From assembly GCA_029204225.1 (NCBI GenBank), contig CM055102.1, forward strand, positions 26,206,922-26,270,921: a DNA stretch of 64,000 nucleotides, given 5' to 3'. Position numbers and translations under genes: made by a program. Below are positions 27,001 to 39,300 of this stretch, piece by piece; position 1 is the first letter of the stretch; every line of letters begins with the position of its first letter. This DNA is from Diphasiastrum complanatum (Eukaryota > Streptophyta > Lycopodiopsida > Lycopodiales > Lycopodiaceae). The notes under the pieces are model-generated. The model was not told the DNA's origin and did no database searches. It was given only the letters and a program-made list of their open reading frames with translations.

Positions 27001-30000
27001 TAGCATAGATTTCTATTGTTAAGACTTCATATTTAGCATTCCGATTGCTATTGTAGAAGAATAGCTTTTGCTTTTCAGCAGTCTCTATAAGAGCAAATGG
27101 GCGGGCACCTCCATTGTTATCTCAATTTCCAGCTTATGACATAGCTTCTTGCAGTCTCTCTTCTTCTTCAACTTGTGGTTGATGATTTGTGTGAGTAGGT
27201 TCTACTGGTGGAGATCACATCTAGTGGAGGTGCTATTTGGTGAAGGTTGTATCTCGTGGAGGCATCATCCTATGCAGGTTTTTCTGGTGGAGGTCACATC
27301 TGGCGTAGGTAGCTTCTGGACAGACAGCAGTATCAGACAGGCAGATCTGAGGGAGGCAACATCCAGGACAGCAGAACAGGTGTTTTCTTGTGCAGGTTTT
27401 ATGTGGTGCAGGTTCATCTGAAGGTGGCCGCAGCAACCAGACAGGCAGTACGTGAGGGAACAGCGATCAGGACAGGTGTTCCTGAGGGCAGCAGCAGCTG
27501 GAGAGGGCAGTACCTGGTAGGTAATATCTGGACAGGCAGTACCTGAGGAAACAGTGTCCAGGACAGGTTTTCCTGAGGGCGGCAGCAGCTAGGGAAGGTG
27601 GTATCCGGACAGGTTGTGATCAGATTTCTGCATGCATGCAGAACTGAGGAAGGCAGTATCTGGGACAAGCAGAAACCAGATAGACAAGATCTGGACAGGT
27701 ATTATCTGTCTCAAAAATTGTTGCATGCAATATCTGGACAGGTGATATCCAGGGAAAACAACAATTGGACAGGTATTATTTGAGGAAGATATTGTTGCAT
27801 GCAAGTATATTCTTAGTAAAAAGTCCGTCATTTTTGTACGACAAAGATGGGGAACCTGAATGAATCTGTTCTTCCATAATCAAGCAAGTTAGATGGATCT
27901 AACTACAGCTTGTGGAAGTTCAAACTTCAGAATATCCTTCAGGACAAAGATTATTAGGAAATTGTCATGGGACAATAGGTGATGGCTCACGGTCTCAATG
28001 ATCAAGACAGAAGGACATTTGAGAAGCGGGTGCAAAGTGCGCATCATATCATCAACTTATCCGTGAAGGATAAGGTTATTCCTCTGATCAGGAATGTAGT
28101 TGGGCCTAAGGATGCATGGGATATCCTTAAGAACACATATGAAACGGTAAGTAAGTCTCGAGCGTTGTTCTTGAACAATAAGCTTCATACCTTGAAAATG
28201 GAATCAGAAAGATCCATTACGGATTTTATTACCAACGTGAAGGATCTAAGAGATCCGTTGTCTTCTATAGGGGAAATTGTACTTGATAATACTCTAGTAC
28301 AAATTGTTTTGAATAGCTTACCATTACAATATCAAAACTTTGTTATGACACTAAGTTTGAGGGGAAAAAGCCGACATTTGACAAGCTCAATGGTTTGCTA
28401 CTTCAAGAGGAATTACGGAGACAAAACTTGTATGTAGTTTCCTAAGGATGGAGCATATAGAGCCAAGGAGATCTTGGAGCTTGTTCATACAGACTAATGT
28501 GGTCCCATGCAGACTGAGTCTATAGGGGGAGCATCCTACTTCATGGTATTTGTGGATGATTTTTCCAGGAAGGTATGGATATTCTTGCTTAAGTATAAGA
28601 GTCAAGCTTTTAAGTTCTTTACTCAGTTCAAATCACTTGTTGAGAAACAGACAGGAAAGCAAATCAAGATTCTACGTTCAGATAAGGGAGGTGAGTTCAT
28701 ATCTACAGAGTTCCAGGAATTTTGCAAAGAACATAAAATCAAGAGACATTCGATTGATACACCACAGCATAATGGAGTAGCCGAGAGAAAGAACGGGTCT
28801 ATTGTGGAGAGTGCTCGAAGCATGCTACGAGGTAAGAACCTCAAGAATCATTTGTGGGGCGAAGCAGTTAGTACAGCAATTTACTTGCTTAACAGAAGTC
28901 CTACAAAAGTTGTTCTAAATCGAACTCTAGAAGAAGCTTTCACAGGTATAAAACCTAAAGTGGATCATCTACGAGTTTTTGGTTGCATAGCATATGCTCA
29001 TATTTCTAAAGATAATCGTCAAAAACTTGATTCAAAGGCAACTAAGTGTTTATTCTTGGGTTATGATGAGGAAGAGAAGGCATATCGCCTTTATAATCTT
29101 ACCAGTAAGAAGGTGATTATGAGCAGGGATGTCGTGTTTGAGGAAAGTGAGTTTTCTAACCTAGAAGATCATGAGGAGGATGTATTTTCTCCTTCATCAA
29201 AAACTCCTATTATAGATGATGTTCAGGAAGATATAGGTCCATGTGATACAGCTTCTACACAAGTTATACCAAGGGTGTATACACAGGTGGATCTTGGTAA
29301 ACGTAAGGAAAGGTCAAGAGTATTTGATACTTATTCTCCTTCTACGTCACCTACAAAGAAGTTACCAAGATGGTATTTTGAGACAATAAAAGATAGTCAA
29401 ATGTTGGATGAGAGAGAATCGAGTTACAAGGAGCTAAGACATTGACACGGTCAAGTGGACACTATCATGAAGATGAAGAAACGCATTATGCATTTATGGC
29501 TTCAGTGTTGGATTCAGAGAATCCTTTATTTTAATGGTTATATTGAGCCAGATTAGTAACCAAAGGACTTGGTTGTGATTGATAATTAATTATCCATTAA
29601 GGGGGGGGAGTGTTAGGAATTAATGGATTAATTAATTCATTGTAGAGGCCAGCGTGCGTGCTAGAAGGCCAATTTCTATTTTCAGTATAATAACTAAGTT
29701 AGTACCAATTTTGCTAGAATAGTATAGAAATCTATTTTAACCAAGTTAGCATAGATTTCTATTGTTAAGACTTCATTATTAGCATTCCGATTGCTATTGT
29801 AGAAGAATAGCTTTTGCTTTTCATTGTGGGCAGTCTCTATAAGAGCAAATGGGCGCCCACCTCCATTGTTATCTCAATTTCCAGCTTATGAAGCATAGCT
29901 TCTTGCAGTCTCTCTTCTTCTTCAGCTTGTGGTTGATGATTTGTGTGAGTACTAATAAGATTAGTCTACTCCGATTAGAGAATCTCTTCAATTCTAACAT

Positions 30001-33000
30001 GTCTGACCATCCGATTCAGGAGGATCTGATGACCCCATACTTAATGTGGTCTCTAATTTCTCAAAGACTGCCTGCCAGAATTTGCCAGTGAACTTAGGAT
30101 CTCGATCACTAACAATGTCATTCGAAAAACCAAACAACCTGAACAACTTTTCAACGAAAAGCTGAGCAAGTTCAGAAGCTTTGACAGTTTGCTTGGTTGG
30201 TATGAATTGCGCCACTTTGGTTAACCTGTCAACTATTACCCATATAGCATCATTTTGCTTCCCCGTCCGAGGTAGCCCAACCACAAAGTCCACTTTCTTT
30301 CAGGAATTTCCAAGGGCATTAGTAAATCAACTGCCTTAAGTCTTTCAGCTTTATTTACTTGGCATTGTCCACACTTGCGAACATATGCCTCCACTTGACT
30401 TTTTAAGTTTGGCCAATAAAAGTTCCTTTTTATTAAGTCAAGCGTCCTTTGTGAGCCAGGGTGCCCTGCACACGGGCTGTCATGACATTCATGCAGGATT
30501 TGGGCCTTAATGTCATCATTTTCTAGCACACAAACCTTTCCATTCCGGAAAAGTAACCCATTCCTTATGGAATAGTCTCTTAGTATCTTGTCTTGAGGAG
30601 AAATCTTGGAATCCTGCATTCCAAGCTCATCACTAGATCTAGAAGAACCTGCCAGGACGTCTAGCCAAATACAACCAAAGTACCTATCGGTTTAAGGCAT
30701 CCGCGACACTATTAGCAGTACCCTTTCGGTACTCAGTGTCATAATGAAATTCTTGGAGCATCTCTGACCATCTGGCCTTACGACCTCTAAGGTTGACTGC
30801 ATCGTTAATATACTTTTAACGATTGATGGTCAGTAACTATGGTAAACTGGGAGCCATACAAATAATGCCTCCAAACTTTTAGGGCATGAATCACAACAGA
30901 AAGTTCCATGTCATAGGTGAGCAGGATCTAACTTCTTGCTTTCAAAAGCAACCGGTCTACCATCCTTTATATAGGACTACACCTATAGCATAGTCACTGG
31001 CATCCGTCTCAAGCACATACGGCTTGTTAGAATCCACTGTGTAAAATAGGTGTTGTAGTTACACAGTATTTGAGGTTCTCAAAACTCCGATTCAACTCTT
31101 CGGTCCAAGTAACCGGAGGATTGAACTTATTGTGCCGGCTAACTCTCTTAGCCCCTTTGAGAACATTTGTCAAGGTCAATGCAATTAATGCATAGCGCAA
31201 GATAAATCTATGAAAAAACCCCGTAAAGCCCAAAAAGGACTTAACCTCACGGATGGTTTTAGGGATAGGCCATTCACGTACCTGTCGGACTTTATTTGGG
31301 TCAATTTCCAACCCATGGTACCAAGAATCAGTTTAATACCATGGTCAACACCCCTAGAGGGAGGAAGACCCTCAAGAAGCTGCTCAGGAAACACATTGTT
31401 AAACTCTTGCCTAAGTTTCCTAAAGATTTCACCTTCTGGTGAATTTTCTTGCTTTAGGTTATTAGACATTAATTCCATTCGGAGATTGTAAAATTGCAAA
31501 GTACATTCTTCATGGTAAGTAAAATCTTTTAACCAGCACAAGTAAAAATTACAATCCACAACATCCATACATTTAACTGTTTCTAAAGCAGAAAGCATAT
31601 ACGGAGTAGAAATATCAACATTTCCATTTAATTCTATGAGTGAGCCGTTATGCAAGAACGACAAACTGTGACTTACATAGTTTTTCTTCATAAACTCATT
31701 CCTCTCATAGAACCACTCCTTTCCAAGTATTACATCTACCCTATCTAGATTCATAATGTGAAAGTCTAATTTATCCTTATAGGCTTGCATCTCAATTGGT
31801 AGACGTGGGACTATCTTGTCCCAAACTTGGCTTTTCGCTCATGTTGCCAGCTTCACTGTGTGGTCACTTTGCTTTGTTTCCACCTTTAGCTTCTGCAACA
31901 AATTAGCGTTGATAAAATTATGTGTGGAACCATCGTCAAATAAAATTGTCACGGCTTGGCCACTCACAACCCCCTTCATCCAAATGAGGCATGAGAACCA
32001 AAAACAGCCGTGTTAAAACAACAATGCTCGCACACAGAATCACCAGCAAAGGAAAGATCTACACTAGATATGCTAGCTTCTGGCTTTCGTGAAGGTTTCC
32101 TGGTCCAAGGTAGATCTTTTCTTCGACTTACCCGAACCTGAAGACCCATCTTTCGATTTCTTTAGAAAGAAAGGCTTCTTACCCTTTGCGTCGAGCAAGA
32201 CACCAGTCTCAGGCTTTGGCCACTATACGAGTATCATCGTATATCCTAACGAAGCGAACAGCATCCTCGAGGGTAAGAGGCTGGTTCCTCTTGACCTCTA
32301 GCTGATAGACTCTTGGCAACCCAAGTATGAAATGCAACTTTACTAGCAAACGATCTATTCTAGTTGCAAAACGAGAATAGACCTCCTGAAATTCTTGTAA
32401 ATATTGATCCAGGGGCCGGTTCCCCCTATGGATCGTTGCATATTGATGATAGAATTCAAAATCATCAAAAATAGGAAGGAAGGCCGCCTTAAAGGCCTTA
32501 CAAAAATCTTCCCAATTCCTAGGAACTTCAGACTTACCCCTTACATCTTGCCACCACGTAAAAGCTTTACCTCGCAAGTACATGACAGCTAGATTGATCT
32601 TGTTGTCGTCAAATGTATCGTGCATGGAGAAGTGCGAATTCCGTCGATCCAACCACTGCAAGACCGCATTCGGGGTTCTATCCTTCTTTTCCCCAGCAAA
32701 AACTTCAAGGGTGAACAAGGATTGATGCAGTAGTTGCCTTAACTGCATCAACTCCTTCAATTCCTACTGATCCCGATTGTGTTTGGATTGCATATCAATG
32801 ATATGTTGCTGTAGATTGTTAATTGCAAGCAACATAGCATCGGGATCTTAGGTAGCAGTAAATGCAGTAACCTCTTTAGCGGGGGACATAAGCTGTTTGG
32901 TAGGATTAGGATCCATTTTCAAGAGCAAGAGAGGTGAATTAAGAAAAAGTGATATGATGGAGATGATCCTCCAATTGGCATCAGTGCATGCTTCATGGAG

Positions 33001-36000
33001 GCCTCCTAGGAGAGAGGCGATACGCACCCGTCTCCTACACAAGGACAAGGAGACCATTAGATGAGAGCTAAGCCCTATTCGAGCAACCTGGCAAATGTAA
33101 GAATCTATTTTAACTTTTGTCTTCATTTCACAAGTTTCTTTCACATTTGTTGCATCTTGCTTGTAAGTTTGAAAAATCTTGCTCGCAGGTGTGGTTTCAT
33201 ACAGCAAGTATAGAGCCTAACTTATGTGTAATCGGATTTGTTTTGCAGTTACGGTTGCTCCATATTGTCCGACGGATGGACTGACACTCGTCACAAATCC
33301 GTCACGAACATCATGGTTTCTTGCCCTTTTGGCACTGTTGTTTTTTACGAGTGGATGCCACTCGTGAGGGTGCAGCTATCACCACAGAGTTCATCTACGA
33401 TGTAGTGAATTCATCTATCCAAGAGATTGTGGTCGAGCACCTAGTTCAAGTTGTCACAAACAACGCCACGAACAACGAGCAGATGGGAGAGTTGTTGATG
33501 CATGAGCACCCCTCAATTGTGTGGACACCATGTGATGCACACTCTATCGATCTACTAGTCCATGATATGTGCACATTCTTGTGGACCCATGAGATATAGT
33601 TTCTTAGCCTTCTTTCCTATCTTTTATGTCTGGTTAGTCGTTGTCATTTCCTTGCATTGTTCGGCTCATAATGAATTTGTATTGGACATTTGTCTTGCAA
33701 AAAAACCACGGCTCAGGCCGTGCGCGTGGTCAATTTTGTTATGAGGAAGAAGCGCATGTTGGCCTTGTTTCGCAACTTCTCACCCCTGGATCTCAAGAAG
33801 TCGGCACCCACTCGGATTGGCTACTACTTCGTGTTCTCGAGCGATTGGTGGTTGTGCGAGACCATTTGCAGAGGATGGTGGCCAGCCTTGGATTTGACCA
33901 GTTCAAAGGCCATAGTGAGGATGCCACTCATTTTCAGACGACTGTATTTGGAGATGAGTTTTGGACATGAGCTCATTGAGGTACTGAGGCCTGTATTCTA
34001 TGTGTTGCGCCTAGTAGACCGAGAGGGGTGCGCTCTTGGTCCATATACGAGTTTATGGACAAAATTGGAGAGGCACTGACCAAATCCCGCTTGGACGAAG
34101 CCAGGTCCAATTCCTATCCCTTATCTATGTTGTGTTTTTATTTCGTTTTTTGAATTTGAATGACAAACGACTAATGATTGTAATGCATCTTATGTTGTTT
34201 TTGCATAAGGTAGGAGCTACTAGACATTTGGCAAGAGAGGTGGGATTACTTCCACAGACCCATCCACGCGGTGGGCCCACATGGTGCACCCCCGTGGTGC
34301 ATCGACAGACAGTGGGATGAGGAGCTCCAACGAGGATGGGTGGAGTATACAGAGCGAGTTTATCCAGGACTAGGTATTCTAGACATTTTTAATGGAACTC
34401 TAGAGTGCTCCAATGATTCATGCCTTACGCACATTGACATGTGAAATTGTTCTTTTGCAAGCAGGTCAATGCCTCAGCAACCTCGTGGCAAACTTGCTAA
34501 AGTTCGAGCGATTCATGGGGCATTTTGCACGAGACCGGTGCACACGGAGGGAGGACCAGCTACATCCTATGACATGGTGGGTTGCCAGCGCCGCTCCATG
34601 CCAAAGCTCTAGCGTTTGGCAGAGAGAGTGTTGTCTAGCAATGCACGGATGCTACGCCGCTACATGACATCTAGATTTATGTTTTACTTGGCTTTGATAT
34701 GTATTAATTTTTGTCATTGTTACTATCAATACGTACCTTGATCACTCAGCAATGAAAAAGGTGATTTGAGGTGAAGGTAAGTTGTAACCCAAGTGACCCT
34801 TGGGTGAGGTGACATAGGGAGGGTGGTGGCCATCTGATATGAGGGCAAGGTGATGCCCATAAGGGTTGCCACTTGGCTTTGGGGCCAAGTATCTACCAAT
34901 AGCGTGGTTTAGGCATGCACTGCACTCCTTTACGCCTGCAAGGACTCCCACGCTAGCGTCAGTCGCCCGTTTTCACTCAAACTGAAATGATTCTATCCCT
35001 CCCCCTAATCTCGTGTGTTTTTTGGCTCTTGCTATGATTTTACTAAAATCAATGTGACGTGTGCTCGGATGTGTTGAGCTCTGTTTTAGGCTGGTAATGT
35101 TTTTCAATGCAGTGTGTTTTCTTCTACTGAACGGTTGCCTACTTATTTTTGTTTGCAGGTTTGATCTCGTGTCGACACGATGCCGGTGCGGGGCCGAGGC
35201 CTTTGGGGCGAGGTTGAACTTACCGAGGGGGATGTGGCTACACACCATGGCACAGGAGTGCGCAAATGGAGATGCTTGCATTGTGGTGTCTCTTCACAAG
35301 ATCACTTACCAGGGTTAGGGCTCACTTACTGAGGGTTTGGGGCCATATGCTCTGAATTCAGTCCTTTTATGTTGATCTATGGCTTTCAACCACATTCGCC
35401 AATTTTTGTTGAACTCAAAGGTCTCAAGGTGCAAGGTGCAAGCTGTAGTGGATTTCCTACAAGAAATGCAAGAAATGCTACAAGTGACCAAAGATAGCAT
35501 TTAAAGCGCTCAAGATAGAGTTTAGTTTTATGCTAACCGTGGTCGCTCATCTCGAGAATTTGAGGTCAAAACTTGGGTGTATCTTAAAATCCCTAAAGAT
35601 CCGAAGGTACTGCGGACGGGCCCTAGGGAAATGGATAAGCTGTCTCCATGATACAGCGGTCCATATAAGGTTGTAAAAAAAATCAACCAAGTCGCTTATC
35701 AACTAGATCTTCCGATTGGAATTGGGGTTCATCCAGTTTTCAAATTTCCATGTAGGATTCCCTAAGTCGGGAAGGTGAACTAGTTAAAATGGAGAATCTG
35801 ACTACCATTGTACCAACGGTGCCAGAGAAGGTTGTCGACACCAACTGAGAAACCGTTTGGTTTCTAAATTTCTGGTACGCTAGAAAGGCTAGTCAGATGA
35901 GGAGGACACATGGGAAAGGGAAGACTATTTAAGGATGAACTTCACTGGCTTGCTCCCTTTAGGAGGAGGCTCTTAAAGGGGGAGGGCATGTTACATACCC

Positions 36001-36296
36001 ATAAGGGCATGTAATGGAATACCTGAAATGACGGTCTTGTTCTTTGGGACAAAACATTGGTCTAGAGCTATAGGTCAATTTGGTGCCACGCGTCAATGTC
36101 CTATTGGCGCGACGTGACCCTTTGTTATTGGTGCACAACTTATGCCTGTTGTTGGTCATATAGTTGCACGAATCGCCGATTCGTAGGCAAAGAATTGGCG
36201 ATTCCGAACCAAATCGGAATCGGCCGATTCGAATCGACTGGGGACCTGAATCGGTTCCAGGCTATTTTCCAGCAAGGGCCCGATTCATTTCAGGTT

Positions 36297-36353
<57 letters not shown>

Positions 36354-39300
36354 GTACCTTTGCTCTTGAGGGACTTGGAGAGTGTAGAATTAGGGGAGAG
36401 AATAATGACTGATAGGGGAGAGAGAATGTACATTGTGGATTTAGGGAGAGAGCGTGAATGATGAGAGATAGTTTAGAGAGTGAAGTTTAAACTTTGAATG
36501 AGGTGAACAGAAAGTTAGAAGAGTGAGGCTTGAGCTCAATAGAGTGGAGAGAGGAGTGAATGGGTGACAGAGGAGAGAAGGGAGGAGAGAATGATGGACG
36601 TTGGAGAGTTAGTTTATAGTTAGTACTTAGGGTAATAGTGTAAGAAGTTAGAACTTTTAGAACTTTTTAGAATTTAGTTAGAAGTTAGAAGTTAGCTTGG
36701 TTAGGATAGATTTTTTTGATTTTTGAAACTTGGCTTCAAGGCACAATCAAAATTCGAGGTCATGGTGAAGGCAAGAGATCCTACTTGGGAGCATGTGACG
36801 GTTGCAAGAGGATACGGCAGCTCAGGTACAAAGAGGTGCACTTGCAGGGATTGAAACATCACCCACATAGGCGGTCCTTTGCGGATTCAAGCACACCTCT
36901 TGGCAGTGCGTGGCTACGATATAGCTGCTTGCACATAGGCGCCACGAGACATTGGGTTGCTGAGACCTGGCAACGCTACAGCTGCAAAGGATGCCAATGC
37001 ACCCCGTCCCCAATGTTGCACATGCAAGAGCGGGTGAACTTTAAAATCTGAAATTTGACTATTCTTGTTAGCTTTCAACTTGTAACTTGTTATGTAATAT
37101 GTTTATTGTCATATGCAAAAATGATAATTGATTGTTCAAGCCACACAATTCATCAAAAACTTGCCTTTGGAAATTGCTCTTTGCCAAAAATGATTGCAAA
37201 TTGCCACTATGCACATTACGTTTAATCTTGATTCCTGATTCATCGTTCCAAATTCCAATTTCCAATTTCCCAATTCTTGATTCGTGAAGTTTGAAATTTG
37301 AACAGTGAACAATGAATATTTTTTCTCCTTGAATCCTTACGTATGTGAGCATAAGCAATACTTCCAAACACTCTCAAATGACTTACATCTGGTTTCCGAC
37401 CCGTGTAAGCTTCCTCTGGAGTTTGATTCTCTACAACCTTTGTAGGACTTTGATTCAAAATAAACCATTGTCTTAACTGCTTCACCCCAAAACATACTTG
37501 AAAGATTCTTACTCTTGAGCATACTCCTCGCAATTTCCACAATATACGGGTTCTTCCTTTCAGCAACTCCATTTTGTTGAGGCGTGTCCGTGCTGCAAAT
37601 TGTCTCTTTATACCATGATCCTTGCAAAACACCTGAAATTCAGTAGAAAAATACTCTCCCCCTTTTTCTGAGCGTAGTATCTTGATTTTTCTATCTGTTT
37701 CTTTCTCCACCTGTGTTCCTGCTCAAAGTTGATGAAAGTCACATCACCCAACGTTTGTAACCATTGAACACCAAGTATCATATCGAATCTCGATAGGTCC
37801 CATATCAACCACATAGACATTACTTTTCAGCTCATAGTTCTCCATCTGAATCTTGGATTCTATTGTGATTTTATCACAAGTGATAATATTTCCATCAGCA
37901 ATTTAAACACGTAATATGTTAGGGGTCTTCATAGTTGATAAATTACAGCTCCTAATGAACGGCTCTTAAAAATTTGTGAGTGCTACCACTATAGATTAAA
38001 ATACAAATTTCCCTCCCATTAACTTTTGCTCTTAACATGGAAGGTTCCAAAAGAATGAGATCCATTGAATGCATTTAAAGACATGAACATATTTGATGTA
38101 TATGTCATCCTTCATTCTCATCTCCTGGCACTTCACTATCAAACGATTCATATTGATATATGTAGATCATCCGCATTCAACAAGTTCTCATCCTCATCAT
38201 CCTATTCCTGACTTTTGTCATTGGAATTCCATGTCATAGCTATTAGCCAAACATCTTGCTTCTGAAATTTGCACACCTCCAATAATCTTTATCCCATTTC
38301 TCTTGACATTAACAACAAAGTCCTTGCAAACTACAGTAGTAGTAGTAAGGTTAGCCTTAGCACCAAATTTATTACCAACTTTTACATTCGAAAATTGAAC
38401 AATATTCATACCCCTGTTGGAATTATTGTTGTTTCTATTCTCCCTTAGATCACTTGTTTGATTATTTAGCTTAGAGAGTTGTGAAGTACCAAATTGAGTC
38501 TTTCGAGCTCCAATTGTGTTGTAAAATAAGTAAATTGAAGTAGCTGCCTATTTTTATATTGTCCAACTGTCAAAGAGTATTTAAGTTCATGAACCAAAGC
38601 TAGGTTGCATAGCCCATTTCCAAGGTCATACACCTAGCTGCTTCGACATCAACTCCAATCTAAGTTTATAATCCATGAACAAAATGGTGTAAACGTGCAC
38701 TCATCCAACTTGACCTTAAGAATCAATTGCAAAAATTAGTGATTATAATCTTGGATAGAACCAGTTTGTTGAACAAAGCACCAACGTTGGAAGAACATTT
38801 TCTCCATAAATGGTTTCAAAAAACTACACAATTGCTTAACTATGTCGAATTATAAACTGTAGCTTGTGCTTGAGCTCAAATGGAGAAGTCATGAGAGTTC
38901 AAAATTTTGATAAAAGGAAGTTTGAACTGTAAGATTTTCTTATTAATGTGTTATGTTTACGGAAGTATTGATGGTTGCATGTTGTTGTGCATGTTGAACT
39001 AATCACTTTTGATTCGAAATTCAAGTTCAAATGAGTAAGTTATGTTAGGTTGAAAAGAATTGGCGAAAGAAACAATTTTGAACTTAGAAATGGGCCGTGA
39101 GCAAACTTTTTCAAATACTCAAGAGATTCACTTGTTAAACATTGAAGAGCCATTAAAAAACTTTGAAATATCATCGAAATTTTTCCGAACGGCTCTTCCA
39201 TGTGCTCGTAGGACAAATGAAAATTGTAAAAAAATGTAATGCGCACAATTTTTTTAAAGGTCAGTTACTCACAAATTGGCGAAGCGGTGGTGAGGCAACA

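Larger units (their letters stand above)
26864..29999 (+). mobile_element. Copia element C, GAG-INT derivative with TSD TGTCT
   Basis: Flanked by perfect 5 bp duplications TGTCT (26859-26863 and 30000-30004). 3' LTR 29611-29999, 5' LTR about 26864-27197. It contains a repeat-rich leader, gag and integrase, but no zinc knuckle, protease, RT or RNase H; the PPT (GGGGGGGGAG, 29601-29610) follows soon after integrase. The 5' LTR lacks its last ~50 bp and there is no PBS. It sits in the integrase of gypsy A in the opposite orientation. Confidence 0.9.
20649..33000 (-). mobile_element. Ty3-gypsy element A (chromovirus type), hosting two younger insertions
   Basis: A minus-strand element spread over 32916-30000, 26863-26788 and 21775-20649. 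In order: gag (32916-32209), protease and start of RT (31790-31300), RNase H (31311-30650), integrase (30619-30000, 26863-26788, 21775-21550), chromodomain (about 21301-21116), PPT (AAGGAAGAGGGAA, about 21066-21078) and 3' LTR from TGTTAGGGACCC at 21065 to about 20649. The RT core is deleted. The 5' LTR was not recognised; the hAT coding sequence resumes by about 32998. It is inserted in a hAT gene inside CCS intron 2. Confidence 0.75.

Noticed and set aside
20649-33000. A perfect TSD for gypsy A (CCTCC on both sides)
   Set aside because: CCTCC occurs near both junctions but does not abut TG...CA ends, and the 5' LTR is not recognised, so I do not claim a TSD.
33562-33744. Cys/Trp-rich frame as a secreted peptide
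   Set aside because: It lies in a probable intron and frame-shifted part of the hAT pseudogene.
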